57,801 nt of DNA from Candidatus Falkowiibacteriota bacterium. Its GTDB lineage: Bacteria; Patescibacteriota; Patescibacteriia; Patescibacteriales; UBA12465. Location: assembly GCA_026396805.1 (NCBI GenBank), contig JAPLVZ010000002.1, positions 1 through 57,801 of the forward strand, written 5' to 3'. Below, piece by piece: positions 1 to 8,198 of the stretch. Positions within the stretch are counted from its first letter, which is position 1. Every line of letters begins with the position of its first letter. Both the position numbers and the translations under genes were made by a program. The notes beneath the pieces are model-generated. The model was given only the letters and a program-made list of their open reading frames with translations. It was not told the origin of the DNA and did no database searches.

Positions 1-47
1 AATGGTATCGGTATGGATTGAACTTAATCTCCGCCCTGGTTTGTATC

Positions 48-81
48 ATATCTTCGGATTTATTGCTTAATCCGAAGATAT
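48..81. other. Perfect 13-bp stem hairpin
   Basis: Arms 48-60 and 69-81 are exact reverse complements (TATCTTCGGATT core) around an 8-nt loop. No T-run follows, so it is not a classical intrinsic terminator. It may end an RNA or gene lying left of the window. No coding region is visible in 1-294. Confidence 0.5.
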
Positions 82-147
82 TACTCCAATTTGCCATATT
101 AGTCAGGGGGGTGTGTTAATTATGTCATGGACGAGTGCAAGAAGATT

Positions 148-275
148 GACATATAAATAACAACATATTTTAGAGCGCATGTGATTTCGTAGAGCAATCC
201 GCCATCCGCCAACCGGCGGAGGCGGATTGCCACAGAAATCACCTAAGCGAAAAAATATGTTGGGATTTATATGTC
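148..275. repeat. Long imperfect inverted repeat (MITE-like or structured RNA)
   Basis: The left half (148-210) and right half (215-275) are near reverse complements over about 60 bp. The outer ends read GACATATAAAT and ATTTATATGTC. Further in are CAACATATTTT, GTGATTTC and GCAATCCGCC with their complements. The tip is a GC-rich palindrome, TCCGCC / GGCGGA, around AACC. It ends about 20 bp before ruvA. It could be a miniature inverted-repeat element or a structured RNA; the sequence alone does not decide. Confidence 0.65.
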
Positions 276-294
276 TAACTAATATTAACAGTAT

Positions 295-867
295 ATGATC
301 TCATTCTTACGCGGCCGGATAATAAACAAAGGTCTTAATTACGCGATTATTGAAACGCATGATATCGGTTATCAGGTTTTTATGGGCGAAACCCTGCTGG
401 GCGACTTAAAAGTCGGCGCGGAGACCGAATTATATACGCATCACCAAGTTAAGGAAGACGCCAGTAATTTATACGGCTTCAAATCTTTGGAAGACTTGGA
501 ATTATTTGAATTGCTTTTAACGGTTTCCGGCGTCGGACCGAAATCGGCGCTCGGAGTATTGAGCATCGCTTCCGCCGCCGACATCAAAGAAGCGATTGTC
601 CGCGGTGATGCCAACCTTTTGACTAAAGTTTCCGGCATCGGCAAGAAGACGGCCGAGCGTTTAGTTTTGGAACTAAAAACGAAAATAATGCGTTTCGGTG
701 GCAGTTCGATAACTTTAAGTTCACTGGCTGCTGGTGGCGATGATGAAATAGACGCGCTGATGTCTCTAGGCTTTTCCTTGTCGGAAGCGCGCGTGGCTTT
801 GAATTCAGTGAATCAGGAGCTGACCGATAGCGGTGAGCGGGTAAAAGCGGCGCTTAAGAAGATGTAA
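295..867 (+). CDS. ruvA: Holliday junction branch migration protein RuvA
   Basis: RuvA binds the four-way Holliday junction as a tetramer and loads the RuvB motor during recombination and repair. The 190-residue protein has the usual three parts. An N-terminal OB-fold begins MISFLRGRI. The middle has two helix-hairpin-helix motifs (SGVGPKSALGV near residue 80 and SGIGKKTAERLVLEL near residue 115). A small C-terminal RuvB-binding domain contains DEIDALMSLGFSLSEA. Length is normal for the family. The ATG follows an AT-rich stretch with a possible -10 (TAATAT at 280) and no Shine-Dalgarno. ruvB and ruvC are not in the window. A strong terminator follows. Confidence 0.95.
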   Translation: MISFLRGRIINKGLNYAIIETHDIGYQVFMGETLLGDLKVGAETELYTHHQVKEDASNLYGFKSLEDLELFELLLTVSGVGPKSALGVLSIASAADIKEAIVRGDANLLTKVSGIGKKTAERLVLELKTKIMRFGGSSITLSSLAAGGDDEIDALMSLGFSLSEARVALNSVNQELTDSGERVKAALKKM

Positions 868-942
868 CGAATAATTTCAAGGCGTGAATGATTATTTGAG
901 ACGCAATAATTATTTACGATGTCAATGGCCATATAATTACCC

Positions 943-985
943 GGCTCTTGAAGATTAAATTATCTTTACAAGAGCCTGTTTTTTG
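943..985 (+). terminator. Intrinsic terminator after ruvA
   Basis: GGCTCTTG (943-950) pairs with CAAGAGCC (969-976), the stem is extended inward by AAGAT/ATCTT, and a T-rich tail follows. Confidence 0.85.
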
Positions 986-1024
986 GTTAAGATGTAGATA
1001 ATTAAACACTCTTAATTTATATTT

Positions 1025-2266
1025 ATGCGCCAATCGCAACTTTTTACCAGGACTGTCAAAGAATTACCGAAAGACGAAACCAGTTATAACGCGCAAGCGC
1101 TGATTCGAGCTGGTTTTATTGATAAAGTTGCGGCCGGTGTTTATTCTTATCTGCCGCTAGGCAAGCGCGTCTTGGATAAGATTTGTCGCCTTATCCGTAA
1201 AGAGATGGATGAAATCGGCGGCCAAGAGATATTAATGTCCGCCCTGATCCCGAAAGAGAATATGGAAGCTTCCGGTCGCTGGGCGGCTTTTGATGTCTTG
1301 TTCCGCTTAAACGGCGGTGATAATGGTGATAATAAAGAGTACGCTCTCGGGGCGACGCACGAAGAAATCGTTTCGCCGCTGGCCAAAAAATTCATTTACT
1401 CCTATAAAGATTTACCTTTCGGCGTTTATCAGATTCAGACTAAGTTCCGTAATGAAAAAAGAGCCAAAGCCGGATTATTGCGCGGTCGGGAATTTTTAAT
1501 GAAAGACTTATATTCTTTTCATACCGACCAGGCGGATTTGGACGCTTATTATGAAAAAGCGACTGCCGCTTATAAGAAGATTTATCAGCGTTTGGGTTTG
1601 GGGGATATTACTTATTTGACCTACGCCGCCGGCGGAACTTTTTCCAAATATTCTCACGAGTTTCAGACGGTGACGCCGGCTGGAGAAGATTCAATTTATA
1701 TCTGTGAGAAATGCTCGAATAAAGTCGCTGTTAATAAGGAGATAATCGCCGAGCAGAACGCTTGCCCGCTTTGCGGCAATAAGAAATTGACGGAGAAAAA
1801 AGCGATTGAAGTCGGCAATATCTTTAAGCTCGGTACGAAGTTTTCCGCGCCTTTTCATATTTCTTATAAAGATAGCGCCGGTCAGGAAAATACCCCGGTT
1901 ATGGGCTGTTACGGTATGGGACCGAGCCGGATTATGGGCGCTATTGTAGAAATTCATCATGATGATAAGGGAATTATCTGGCCGGAAAGTATCGCGCCGT
2001 TTAAGATACATCTTTTGTCTTTAAATGAAAACGAAGCGGCCACGCGTATTTATGTCGAGTTGAGCTTGGCTGGTTTTGAGGTCTTGTATGACGACCGGGA
2101 ATTGTCGGCCGGAGAAAAATTCGCCGACGCCGATTTAATCGGCTGTCCTTATCGTCTCGTCGTCAGTAAGAAAACTTTAAGCGCGGACAGCGTGGAGATA
2201 AAGCGGCGCTCGGCCGCCGCCGGTTCATTGGTTAAGATTAAAGATTTAGCTTCTAAATTAAAATAA
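1025..2266 (+). CDS. proS: Prolyl-tRNA synthetase, short form without INS editing domain
   Basis: Charges tRNA-Pro with proline (class II aaRS). Seen: the N-terminal helix typical of bacterial ProRS (MRQSQLFTRTVKE), ATHEE near 110, motif 2 (FRNEKRAKAGLLRGREFLMKD, about 141-161), motif 3 (GMGPSRIMGAIVE, about 297-309) and an anticodon-binding domain after about 325. It has 413 residues against roughly 570 in bacteria with the INS editing domain. Where INS would sit there is a short segment with two CxxC pairs (C227, C230, C247, C250), suggesting a zinc knuckle. The stop lies 3 bp before mreB. No Shine-Dalgarno is visible. Confidence 0.94.
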   Translation: MRQSQLFTRTVKELPKDETSYNAQALIRAGFIDKVAAGVYSYLPLGKRVLDKICRLIRKEMDEIGGQEILMSALIPKENMEASGRWAAFDVLFRLNGGDNGDNKEYALGATHEEIVSPLAKKFIYSYKDLPFGVYQIQTKFRNEKRAKAGLLRGREFLMKDLYSFHTDQADLDAYYEKATAAYKKIYQRLGLGDITYLTYAAGGTFSKYSHEFQTVTPAGEDSIYICEKCSNKVAVNKEIIAEQNACPLCGNKKLTEKKAIEVGNIFKLGTKFSAPFHISYKDSAGQENTPVMGCYGMGPSRIMGAIVEIHHDDKGIIWPESIAPFKIHLLSLNENEAATRIYVELSLAGFEVLYDDRELSAGEKFADADLIGCPYRLVVSKKTLSADSVEIKRRSAAAGSLVKIKDLASKLK

Positions 2267-2269
2267 TTT

Positions 2270-3310
2270 ATGTTCAATAAATTGCTCGGAAAATTCAGTC
2301 ATGATTTGGGCATCGACCTGGGGACTAAAAATACCTTGGTTTATGTCGTGGATAAAGGGCTGGTAATCAATGAACCGAGCGTCGTTGCCATCAATAAGCG
2401 GACGAATGAAATCTTGGAAGTCGGGGAAGCCGCCAAGAAGATGGTCGGCAAGACGCCGGGGCATATTGAAACGATCAAACCGCTGGTCGAGGGAATTATT
2501 TCCGATTTTGAAGTGACGGAAAAGATGTTGAAATATTTTATAAATAAAGTTCATGCCGAGCATTTTACCCTTATTTCCCGGCCGCGCGTCGTTATCGGCA
2601 TTCCGCTGGACCTGACGGAAGTTGAGAAAAAAGCGGTTGAGGACGCCGCGAAATCCGCCGGCGCTCGGAAAGTTTATCTGATTGAAGAGGCGATGGCCGC
2701 CGCTATCGGCGCGCGTTTGCCGGTGACCGAAGCGACCGCGACCATGATTGTCGATATCGGCGGCGGTACGACTGAAATCGCCGTTATCTCTCTGGGCGGC
2801 GTCGTCACCTGGAAATCTTTAAAAGCGGCCGGTAATGAATTTGATAATGATATTATTGAATATATCCGCGAAGAATTTAATATCCTGATTGGCGAACAGC
2901 TGGCGGAAGCGATTAAGATTGCCGTCGGTTCGGCCATGCCCCTGGAAACGCCGACGGAAATTGAGGTGCGCGGCCGCGACCTGGTGACCGGTTTGCCGAA
3001 AGCCTTAATGGTCAGCGATAAGCAGATTCGGGAAGCGATCAGCCGCACGGTCGTTAAGATAATCGATAATATCAAGACGATTCTGGAAACAACTCCGCCG
3101 GAACTGGTATCCGATATTTATGAGCGCGGGCTTTATCTGTCCGGCGGCGGCGCCTTGCTCCGCGGTTTAGATAAGGCGATTTCTCTGGCCACGAAAATTC
3201 CGGTTAAGATTTCCGACGATCCGCTGACCTGCGTCGTCCGCGGCACCGGAATTTTATTGACCGATAAGGAATTATTGGCGAAAGTCCTCCTGCCTTCAAA
3301 TACCGATTAA
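2270..3310 (+). CDS. mreB: Rod shape-determining actin homologue MreB
   Basis: Actin-like ATPase that forms membrane-associated filaments and positions lateral wall synthesis. Seen in 346 residues: phosphate-1 loop IDLGTKNTLVYV (about 17-28), INEPSVVA, phosphate-2 DIGGGTTEIAVISLGG (about 162-177) and adenosine motif LSGGGALLRGLD (about 289-300). First gene of an mreB-mreC-mreD run: mreC starts 1 bp after the stop and mreD 31 bp after mreC. A second MreB is encoded at 8199. Confidence 0.96.
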   Translation: MFNKLLGKFSHDLGIDLGTKNTLVYVVDKGLVINEPSVVAINKRTNEILEVGEAAKKMVGKTPGHIETIKPLVEGIISDFEVTEKMLKYFINKVHAEHFTLISRPRVVIGIPLDLTEVEKKAVEDAAKSAGARKVYLIEEAMAAAIGARLPVTEATATMIVDIGGGTTEIAVISLGGVVTWKSLKAAGNEFDNDIIEYIREEFNILIGEQLAEAIKIAVGSAMPLETPTEIEVRGRDLVTGLPKALMVSDKQIREAISRTVVKIIDNIKTILETTPPELVSDIYERGLYLSGGGALLRGLDKAISLATKIPVKISDDPLTCVVRGTGILLTDKELLAKVLLPSNTD

Positions 3311-3311
3311 T

Positions 3312-4115
3312 ATGGTCATAATAAAAAAAAACAGACTAATCATCTCTGGCTTGATAATCGCCGCCCTTCTGTTTTTTTCGCATCTGATCGGAATCTTACG
3401 TCCGGTGGAAAATTTTTTATTTTATCTGACGAAGCCGATTGCCGGCCGTTTTTATAAGACCGGGACGGATCTTAAAATAGCTTATGACGAGAGTAATACT
3501 CAGGAAAATTTAAACGCCAAAGTCGAGCGCTTAACCAAGGAAGTGGCCGTCTTGACCGTGGCTGATTCTCGCAGCCTGGAAATAGAAGAAGAGAACCGGA
3601 AACTGCGCGAGGCTTTGAAATTTGTCGGTAATAATAATTCCCGCGTCGTGGTCGCGAGCGTCATCGCCAAAGAAGCGGCGGCCGAAGACAGCTTGGGATT
3701 GATTATTAATCGCGGCGCCAAGGACGGCTTGGCTGCCGGTTTGGCGGTCGTCAGCGAAGAAGGTCTGATTGTCGGCAAGGTTTTGGAAACCAAAGATACG
3801 ACGGCTAAGATCTGTCTGACGACCAATCGAAATTGTCAGCTGGCGGCGGCTATCCAGAATTCCAATAGGACCCAAGGAATTACCGACGGTGACCTCGGTT
3901 TAACCATTAAAATGAATTATATTCCGCAATTAGAGAAGATAACGCCCGGTGATATCGTTATCACTTCCGGACTCGGCGAACATATTGCTCGCGGTTTGGT
4001 TATCGGTCGGATTGCGACGGTTTATAACGAGAGTAATGAAGTCTGGCAGTCGGCGACTATCGAGCCTTTGGTTAATTTGAACAATTTAACTATCGTGGCC
4101 GTCATCATTCCTTAA
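3312..4115 (+). CDS. mreC: Rod shape-determining protein MreC
   Basis: Bitopic envelope protein that links MreB to the PBP2/RodA elongation machinery. The 267 residues show a basic N-terminus, one membrane helix (about 8-30), a coiled coil (about 60-100, NLNAKVERLTKEVAVL to ENRKLREALKF) and a beta-rich C-terminal domain (VASVIAKEAAAEDSLGLIIN, GLIVGKVLE, ITSGLGEHIARGLVIG). The last string is the conserved MreC glycine-rich block. Start chosen by its position 1 bp after the mreB stop. Confidence 0.93.
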   Translation: MVIIKKNRLIISGLIIAALLFFSHLIGILRPVENFLFYLTKPIAGRFYKTGTDLKIAYDESNTQENLNAKVERLTKEVAVLTVADSRSLEIEEENRKLREALKFVGNNNSRVVVASVIAKEAAAEDSLGLIINRGAKDGLAAGLAVVSEEGLIVGKVLETKDTTAKICLTTNRNCQLAAAIQNSNRTQGITDGDLGLTIKMNYIPQLEKITPGDIVITSGLGEHIARGLVIGRIATVYNESNEVWQSATIEPLVNLNNLTIVAVIIP

Positions 4116-4146
4116 GAACCCCCGGTCATTAGAATTATATGGGATT

Positions 4147-4680
4147 ATGTTGAAAAAAATCGGGCAGATATTTTTTTTAGTTCTATTGTTTTCGGGCGTC
4201 GCAATCGTCCAGTTTTCTTTTGTTTTAGCGCTGCCGTCGGTTTTTAATCAGATAAATCTGACGGTGATAGTTTTGGTCTTCACCTTATTTTTTTTCGGCC
4301 TCCGGCCGGCGCTTTACGCCGCCATCATTTTAGGCGGCTGGCTGGATCTTTACTCTTTTAATTTTTTTGGGCTTTATCTGCTTCTTTTTTGTCTGACCGT
4401 TATCCTCGTCAACTGGATACTTAAGGCCTGGCTGACTAACCGCTCTTTATATTCTTTTCTGTTATTAATGTTAATCGCGACGCTGACCTTTGGCTTGGCG
4501 TCGGGTTTCCTGTTTTATTTTTCCGGCGCGTCTTCCGGCGGCTTCTTTTTATGGAGCGGCGCTTTTTGGTCAAAGCTGTTTTATCAGGCGGTTTGGAGCG
4601 AACTGGCCGGTTTACTCTTGTTCAGTTTGACCGGCGCGACGGCGCGCCGTTTCCAGCCCTTTTTTCTGGAGAAAAGATAA
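4147..4680 (+). CDS. mreD: Rod shape-determining membrane protein MreD
   Basis: 177-residue, very hydrophobic protein with about five predicted membrane helices. Called mainly from position behind mreBC, hydropathy and length; MreD sequences diverge strongly. Seen: an N-terminal helix, ALYAAIILGGWLDLYSFNFFG (matching the family's short conserved segment around the third helix) and a basic C-terminus. A separate promoter for the next gene follows, so the mre operon probably ends here. Confidence 0.8.
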   Translation: MLKKIGQIFFLVLLFSGVAIVQFSFVLALPSVFNQINLTVIVLVFTLFFFGLRPALYAAIILGGWLDLYSFNFFGLYLLLFCLTVILVNWILKAWLTNRSLYSFLLLMLIATLTFGLASGFLFYFSGASSGGFFLWSGAFWSKLFYQAVWSELAGLLLFSLTGATARRFQPFFLEKR

Positions 4681-4697
4681 TTTTTGGAGCCGGGTTT

Positions 4698-4726
4698 TTG
4701 GAGAAAGGGGCGCCTTATGTTATTAT
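4698..4726 (+). promoter_or_regulatory. Probable sigma-70 promoter for the PfkB-family kinase
   Basis: TTGGAG, 17-bp spacer, TATTAT. It lies in the mreD-kinase gap with a leader of about 35-40 nt. Confidence 0.4.
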
Positions 4727-4768
4727 ATAAATAATTAATTTTAATAAGACATTTTATTAACAGCTATT

Positions 4769-5746
4769 ATGTACGATTTTATAACCATCGGCGGGACGAC
4801 GCGCGACATTTCCTTTTTTACCGATCAGGGGGTATTGCTGAATAATGACGCGGATATTTTACGCCAGAAACTTCTGGCGTTTGAATCGGGCGCGAAAATA
4901 AAAGTTGATAAATTTTATTATTCTTACGGCGGCGGGGCGGCCAATGCCGCGGTCTGTCTGGCTAATTTCGGTCTTAGAACCGCCTGTCTCGCGCCGGTTG
5001 GCGACGACAAAAACGGGCGTTTGATTATTGAGAATTTGCGGGCGCGGCGGGTGGATACGCGCTTGATGGACAAGATAAAAAATGAAGAAAGCGGTTCTTC
5101 GTTTATTCTGATCGCTCCGGACGGTGAAAGGATAATTTTCGCCCAGCGCGCCGCCAATACGAGTTTGGCGATAAATGAAAAAGATATTTCTTATTTAAAG
5201 AAGACTAAGGGCATCTACATCGCCTCTTTGGCCGGTGATTGGCCGGGAAATTTAAGGAAGATTTTTTCCGTCGTCGGTGCCAAGGGTCCGAATGTCTTTT
5301 GGAATCCGGGGACGACGCAACTACTGGGCGGAGCGGAGAAGATAAAAATGTATCTGAAAAAAACGACCGTCTTAGCTTGCAATAAGGATGAAGCGCTGGC
5401 TTTAGTCTTAAATTCCGAGGGTTATAAGAATACCGATCATGAGGTTTTAAATAAAACGGAAAATCTTATCAAGATTATTCATAGCTTCGGTCCCAAAATC
5501 GTGGTCATTACTCTGGGGACTGACGGCGTGGTAGTTTTTGACGGCCGGAAGGTTTATCGGCATGGTATTTTAAAAGAAAAGAAGCGCGTGGATACGACCG
5601 GCGTCGGCGACATTTTTAATTCCTCTTTCGCCGCCGGCTGGACTTTACTCAAAGGCGATATTGATAAAGCCCTGCATTTAAGCTTGCAGAACGCCGCCGC
5701 TAAAGTCGCTCATATCGGCGCTCAAACCAGCTTAATTAAGATTTAA
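4769..5746 (+). CDS. PfkB-family carbohydrate kinase
   Basis: Ribokinase-fold sugar or nucleoside kinase using ATP; substrate not identifiable. Seen: N-terminal ITIGGTTRDISFF, the sugar-contacting glycine block YGGGAANAAVCLANFG (about 51-66), N-P-G-T segment FWNPGTTQLLGG, and PfkB signature 2 with the catalytic Asp, DTTGVGDIFNSSFAAG (about 270-285). At 325 residues the length is normal. It precedes sugar-nucleotide genes, so a role in preparing a sugar for surface glycans is plausible but inferred. Confidence 0.85.
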   Translation: MYDFITIGGTTRDISFFTDQGVLLNNDADILRQKLLAFESGAKIKVDKFYYSYGGGAANAAVCLANFGLRTACLAPVGDDKNGRLIIENLRARRVDTRLMDKIKNEESGSSFILIAPDGERIIFAQRAANTSLAINEKDISYLKKTKGIYIASLAGDWPGNLRKIFSVVGAKGPNVFWNPGTTQLLGGAEKIKMYLKKTTVLACNKDEALALVLNSEGYKNTDHEVLNKTENLIKIIHSFGPKIVVITLGTDGVVVFDGRKVYRHGILKEKKRVDTTGVGDIFNSSFAAGWTLLKGDIDKALHLSLQNAAAKVAHIGAQTSLIKI

Positions 5747-5815
5747 TTTTTGGTCTTATTTTATTGATTCTATTAAAGTATTTGTAGATTAAAACGCCTT
5801 AACTAAACGCCTTAT

Positions 5816-6268
5816 ATGATTAACGGAGTGATTATCAGAAAAATAGAAAAATACGAAGACAATCGCGGTTGGCTGGCGGAAATTTTCCGTCGCGACGAAC
5901 TGCATTTCGATATGGCCATGGCTTACGCCAGTCTGACGAAGCCGGGCGTAATCCGCGGTCCGCACGAACATACGGAGCAGAGCGACTGCTTTGTCTTTTT
6001 GGGCCCGGGTTCTTTCCGTTTGTACCTTTGGGACCGCCGCAACGCTTCATCAACCAGGGGCGAGACTTTAGAAATTGAGGCCGGAGCCGATAACCCGAGT
6101 TTGGTTATCGTGCCACCGGGCGTCGTTCACGGCTATAAATGCGTTTCCGCTCTTCCGGCTTTAGTCATTAATTTTCCCGATAAATTATATAAAGGTGAAG
6201 GGAAGAGGGAAGAGATTGATGAAATCCGCTGGGAAACCAGAGAAGATAGCCCTTACAGAATAAAATAA
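5816..6268 (+). CDS. RmlC-like cupin (dTDP-4-dehydrorhamnose 3,5-epimerase-related)
   Basis: 150-residue single-domain cupin of the RmlC/WxcM type. Seen: start IRKIEKYEDNRGWLAEIFR, typical of 3,5-epimerases; metal/substrate histidines in GVIRGPHEHTEQSDCFVF (about 43-60); and the second cupin motif IVPPGVVHGYKC (about 99-110). It is shorter than classical RmlC (about 180). The usual RGLHYQ active-site string is replaced by RGPHEHTEQ, so it may be an isomerase rather than RmlC proper. The HIT gene starts 1 bp after its stop and rmlB follows. Confidence 0.78.
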   Translation: MINGVIIRKIEKYEDNRGWLAEIFRRDELHFDMAMAYASLTKPGVIRGPHEHTEQSDCFVFLGPGSFRLYLWDRRNASSTRGETLEIEAGADNPSLVIVPPGVVHGYKCVSALPALVINFPDKLYKGEGKREEIDEIRWETREDSPYRIK

Positions 6269-6269
6269 T

Positions 6270-6665
6270 ATGTGTATTTTTTGCCAAATAATTAATAATA
6301 AAATCCCCTCCTTTAAGGTTTATGAAAACGATAAGATTTTGGCTATTTTAGATATTCAACCGGTTAATGCCGGCCATACTATCGTGATGAGCAAGAAACA
6401 CTACCCTAATATTGAAGAAGCGGGCGAAGATGATCTCACGGCTATAATTTTAGCGATTAAGAAAATCGGTCATCTTTTGAAAAATAAATTAGGCGTCGCC
6501 GGTTATAACGTTACGGCTAACAATGATCCGGTCGCCGGACAGATTATTCCGCACCTTCATTTTCATGTTATTCCTCGCCGCGAGGGCGACGGCCTGAAAT
6601 TATGGCCGACTTTTGGATATGGTCCGGGCGAGAGAGAAAAGATTTTAAAAAAATTATTGTCTTAA
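6270..6665 (+). CDS. HIT family nucleotide hydrolase/transferase
   Basis: 131 residues with the histidine triad HLHFHVIPR (about 96-104), where the middle His of H-x-H-x-H is the nucleophile on nucleoside phosphates. Other family marks: CIFCQIINNKIPSFKVYE at the N-terminus, a CxxC compatible with zinc, and AGHTIVMSKKHYPN. Resembles the HinT/Hit clade; the physiological substrate cannot be told. Sits inside the sugar-nucleotide operon, 1 bp after the upstream stop and 3 bp before rmlB. Confidence 0.9.
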   Translation: MCIFCQIINNKIPSFKVYENDKILAILDIQPVNAGHTIVMSKKHYPNIEEAGEDDLTAIILAIKKIGHLLKNKLGVAGYNVTANNDPVAGQIIPHLHFHVIPRREGDGLKLWPTFGYGPGEREKILKKLLS

Positions 6666-6668
6666 AAT

Positions 6669-7631
6669 ATGAAACTACTCGTTACCGGCGGCGCCGGCTT
6701 CATCGGTTCTAACTTCATCCATTATTGGCTGAAGAATTATCCTGAAGACAGAATAATCAATCTGGACGCGCTGACTTACGCTGGGAATCTGGATAACCTC
6801 AAGGATTTAGAGGGTCAGGCTAATTATGAATTCGTTAAAGGCGATATCTGTGATGCCGTTTTAGTTAACGATCTGGTCAAAGGCGTTGACTTAATAGTCA
6901 ATTTCGCGGCCGAAAGCCACGTTGACCGCTCCATTAAAAATAGCACCGATTTTATTAAAACGAACGTTGAGGGAACACGCGTCCTGCTGGAAGCCGCGAA
7001 AAATAACGGTAATGTTCGTTTTCATCATATTTCCACCGATGAAGTCTTCGGAGCTTTAGAATTCGGGGCGCTGCCGTTCAATGAAAAGACGCCTTATGAT
7101 CCGCGTTCGCCTTATAGCGCCTCCAAAGCCGCCTCCGATCATCTGGTCCGCGCTTATTATCATACTTATAAATTACCGATCACTATTTCCAATTGCTCCA
7201 ATAACTACGGTCCGTACCAGTATCCGGAAAAGCTGATTCCGCTTTTTATCACTAATCTGATGGCCGGGAAACCGGTTCCGGTTTACGGCGCCGGTGCTAA
7301 TATCCGCGACTGGATTCATGTTGACGACCATAATCGCGGCGTGGATATGATAATTAAGAAAGGCCGTATCGGTGAAACTTATTGCCTGGGCGGACATAAT
7401 GAAAAAACTAATTTGGAAATCACCGGTTTGATCCTAAGCTTGATGGGCAAAGGGAGAGAGATGATTGAATACGTCCCGGATCGCTTAGGCCATGATTTAA
7501 GATACGCGATTGATTTTTCTAAGGCGAAGAAAGAATTAGGCTGGGAGCCGCTCCTATCTTTTGCGGACGGCTTGCGCGCCACCGTCGACTGGTATAAGGT
7601 TAATGTGGCTTGGTGGCAGAAGTTAAAATAA
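6669..7631 (+). CDS. rfbB: dTDP-glucose 4,6-dehydratase
   Basis: Converts dTDP-glucose to dTDP-4-keto-6-deoxyglucose, the entry to rhamnose and other deoxy sugars. Seen in 320 residues: NAD-binding TGGAGFIGSNF (about 6-16), NFAAESHVDRSI, the catalytic Thr-Asp-Glu in HISTDEVFG (about 117-125), YxxxK in YSASKAASDH (about 143-152) and NCSNNYGPYQYPEKLIP. This is typical RmlB/RfbB rather than a general epimerase. Partner genes rmlA and rmlD are not in the window; the RmlC-like gene is two genes upstream. Confidence 0.9.
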   Translation: MKLLVTGGAGFIGSNFIHYWLKNYPEDRIINLDALTYAGNLDNLKDLEGQANYEFVKGDICDAVLVNDLVKGVDLIVNFAAESHVDRSIKNSTDFIKTNVEGTRVLLEAAKNNGNVRFHHISTDEVFGALEFGALPFNEKTPYDPRSPYSASKAASDHLVRAYYHTYKLPITISNCSNNYGPYQYPEKLIPLFITNLMAGKPVPVYGAGANIRDWIHVDDHNRGVDMIIKKGRIGETYCLGGHNEKTNLEITGLILSLMGKGREMIEYVPDRLGHDLRYAIDFSKAKKELGWEPLLSFADGLRATVDWYKVNVAWWQKLK

Positions 7632-7643
7632 TTTATTACCCCT

Positions 7644-7686
7644 GAAGAATCGCGGGTTATCCGCCGCCGGTGGTTCGCGATTCTTC
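7644..7686. other. Perfect 11-bp stem hairpin after rfbB
   Basis: GAAGAATCGCG (7644-7654) and CGCGATTCTTC (7676-7686) are exact complements around a 21-nt loop. No T-run follows on either strand, so it is a hairpin of unknown role, perhaps 3'-end protection. The next start codon is 12 nt downstream. Confidence 0.55.
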
Positions 7687-7697
7687 CTCGAATAAAT

Positions 7698-8114
7698 ATG
7701 GAGAACAAAAAAATTTTTATCATTGAAGATGACGCCAATCTTCTTTACGGCCTGGAATCGCAGTTTGCCGCCGATGAATTTGAAGTGGCGACCGCGACCG
7801 GCGCCGAGGAGCTGGAAGAACTGATGGAGACGCTCCGGGATTTTGATCCGGATTTTATTATTCTGGATTTGATTTTGCCGAAAATCGATGGTTTTGAAAT
7901 CATCAAGAAATTAAAATCCGACGACGAGCTCAATGATAAGCAGATCTTCATCTTTACCGATTTAAGCGATGAAGACAGCCGTCAGCGCAGCTTACAGTTG
8001 GGAGCCGATTATATTTTTTTCAAAGATGAGCTGGATACTTTTGAATTTGCCGAAAAAGTTAAGCATATTGTCGCGGTGAGCGAGAAGAGCGTTGATCGTG
8101 ACTACGAAGAATAG
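7698..8114 (+). CDS. Stand-alone response-regulator receiver domain protein
   Basis: 138 residues, one CheY-like domain and no output domain. Seen: acidic pair IIEDDANLL (about 9-17), phospho-acceptor Asp in IILDLILPKIDGFE (about 52-65), Thr switch residue in IFIFTDLSDED and the conserved Lys in IFFKDELDT (about 110-118). A receiver of this type is phosphorylated by a histidine kinase and signals by protein contact. No kinase gene lies nearby. A terminator follows, so it is probably monocistronic. Confidence 0.88.
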   Translation: MENKKIFIIEDDANLLYGLESQFAADEFEVATATGAEELEELMETLRDFDPDFIILDLILPKIDGFEIIKKLKSDDELNDKQIFIFTDLSDEDSRQRSLQLGADYIFFKDELDTFEFAEKVKHIVAVSEKSVDRDYEE

Positions 8115-8141
8115 AACGAATTTAATAATCTCGCCGGTTTG

Positions 8142-8185
8142 ACTAATACCCTTAAAAATACTAAGATAGATTGGTATTAGTTTTT
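8142..8185 (+). terminator. Intrinsic terminator after the receiver gene
   Basis: ACTAATACC (8142-8150) pairs exactly with GGTATTAGT (8173-8181), followed by a run of T. A promoter-like TTGACT-17-TAAGAT overlaps at 8139-8167 and could serve the MreB paralogue. Confidence 0.7.
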
Positions 8186-8198
8186 GTTAATTACCTCC

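Noticed and set aside
5835-6078. Overlapping frames in the RmlC-like gene
   Set aside because: Shadows of a well-conserved cupin; no family likeness.
8184-8198. TTG as start of the second MreB
   Set aside because: It lies in the terminator tail; the ATG at 8199 matches the MreB N-terminus better.
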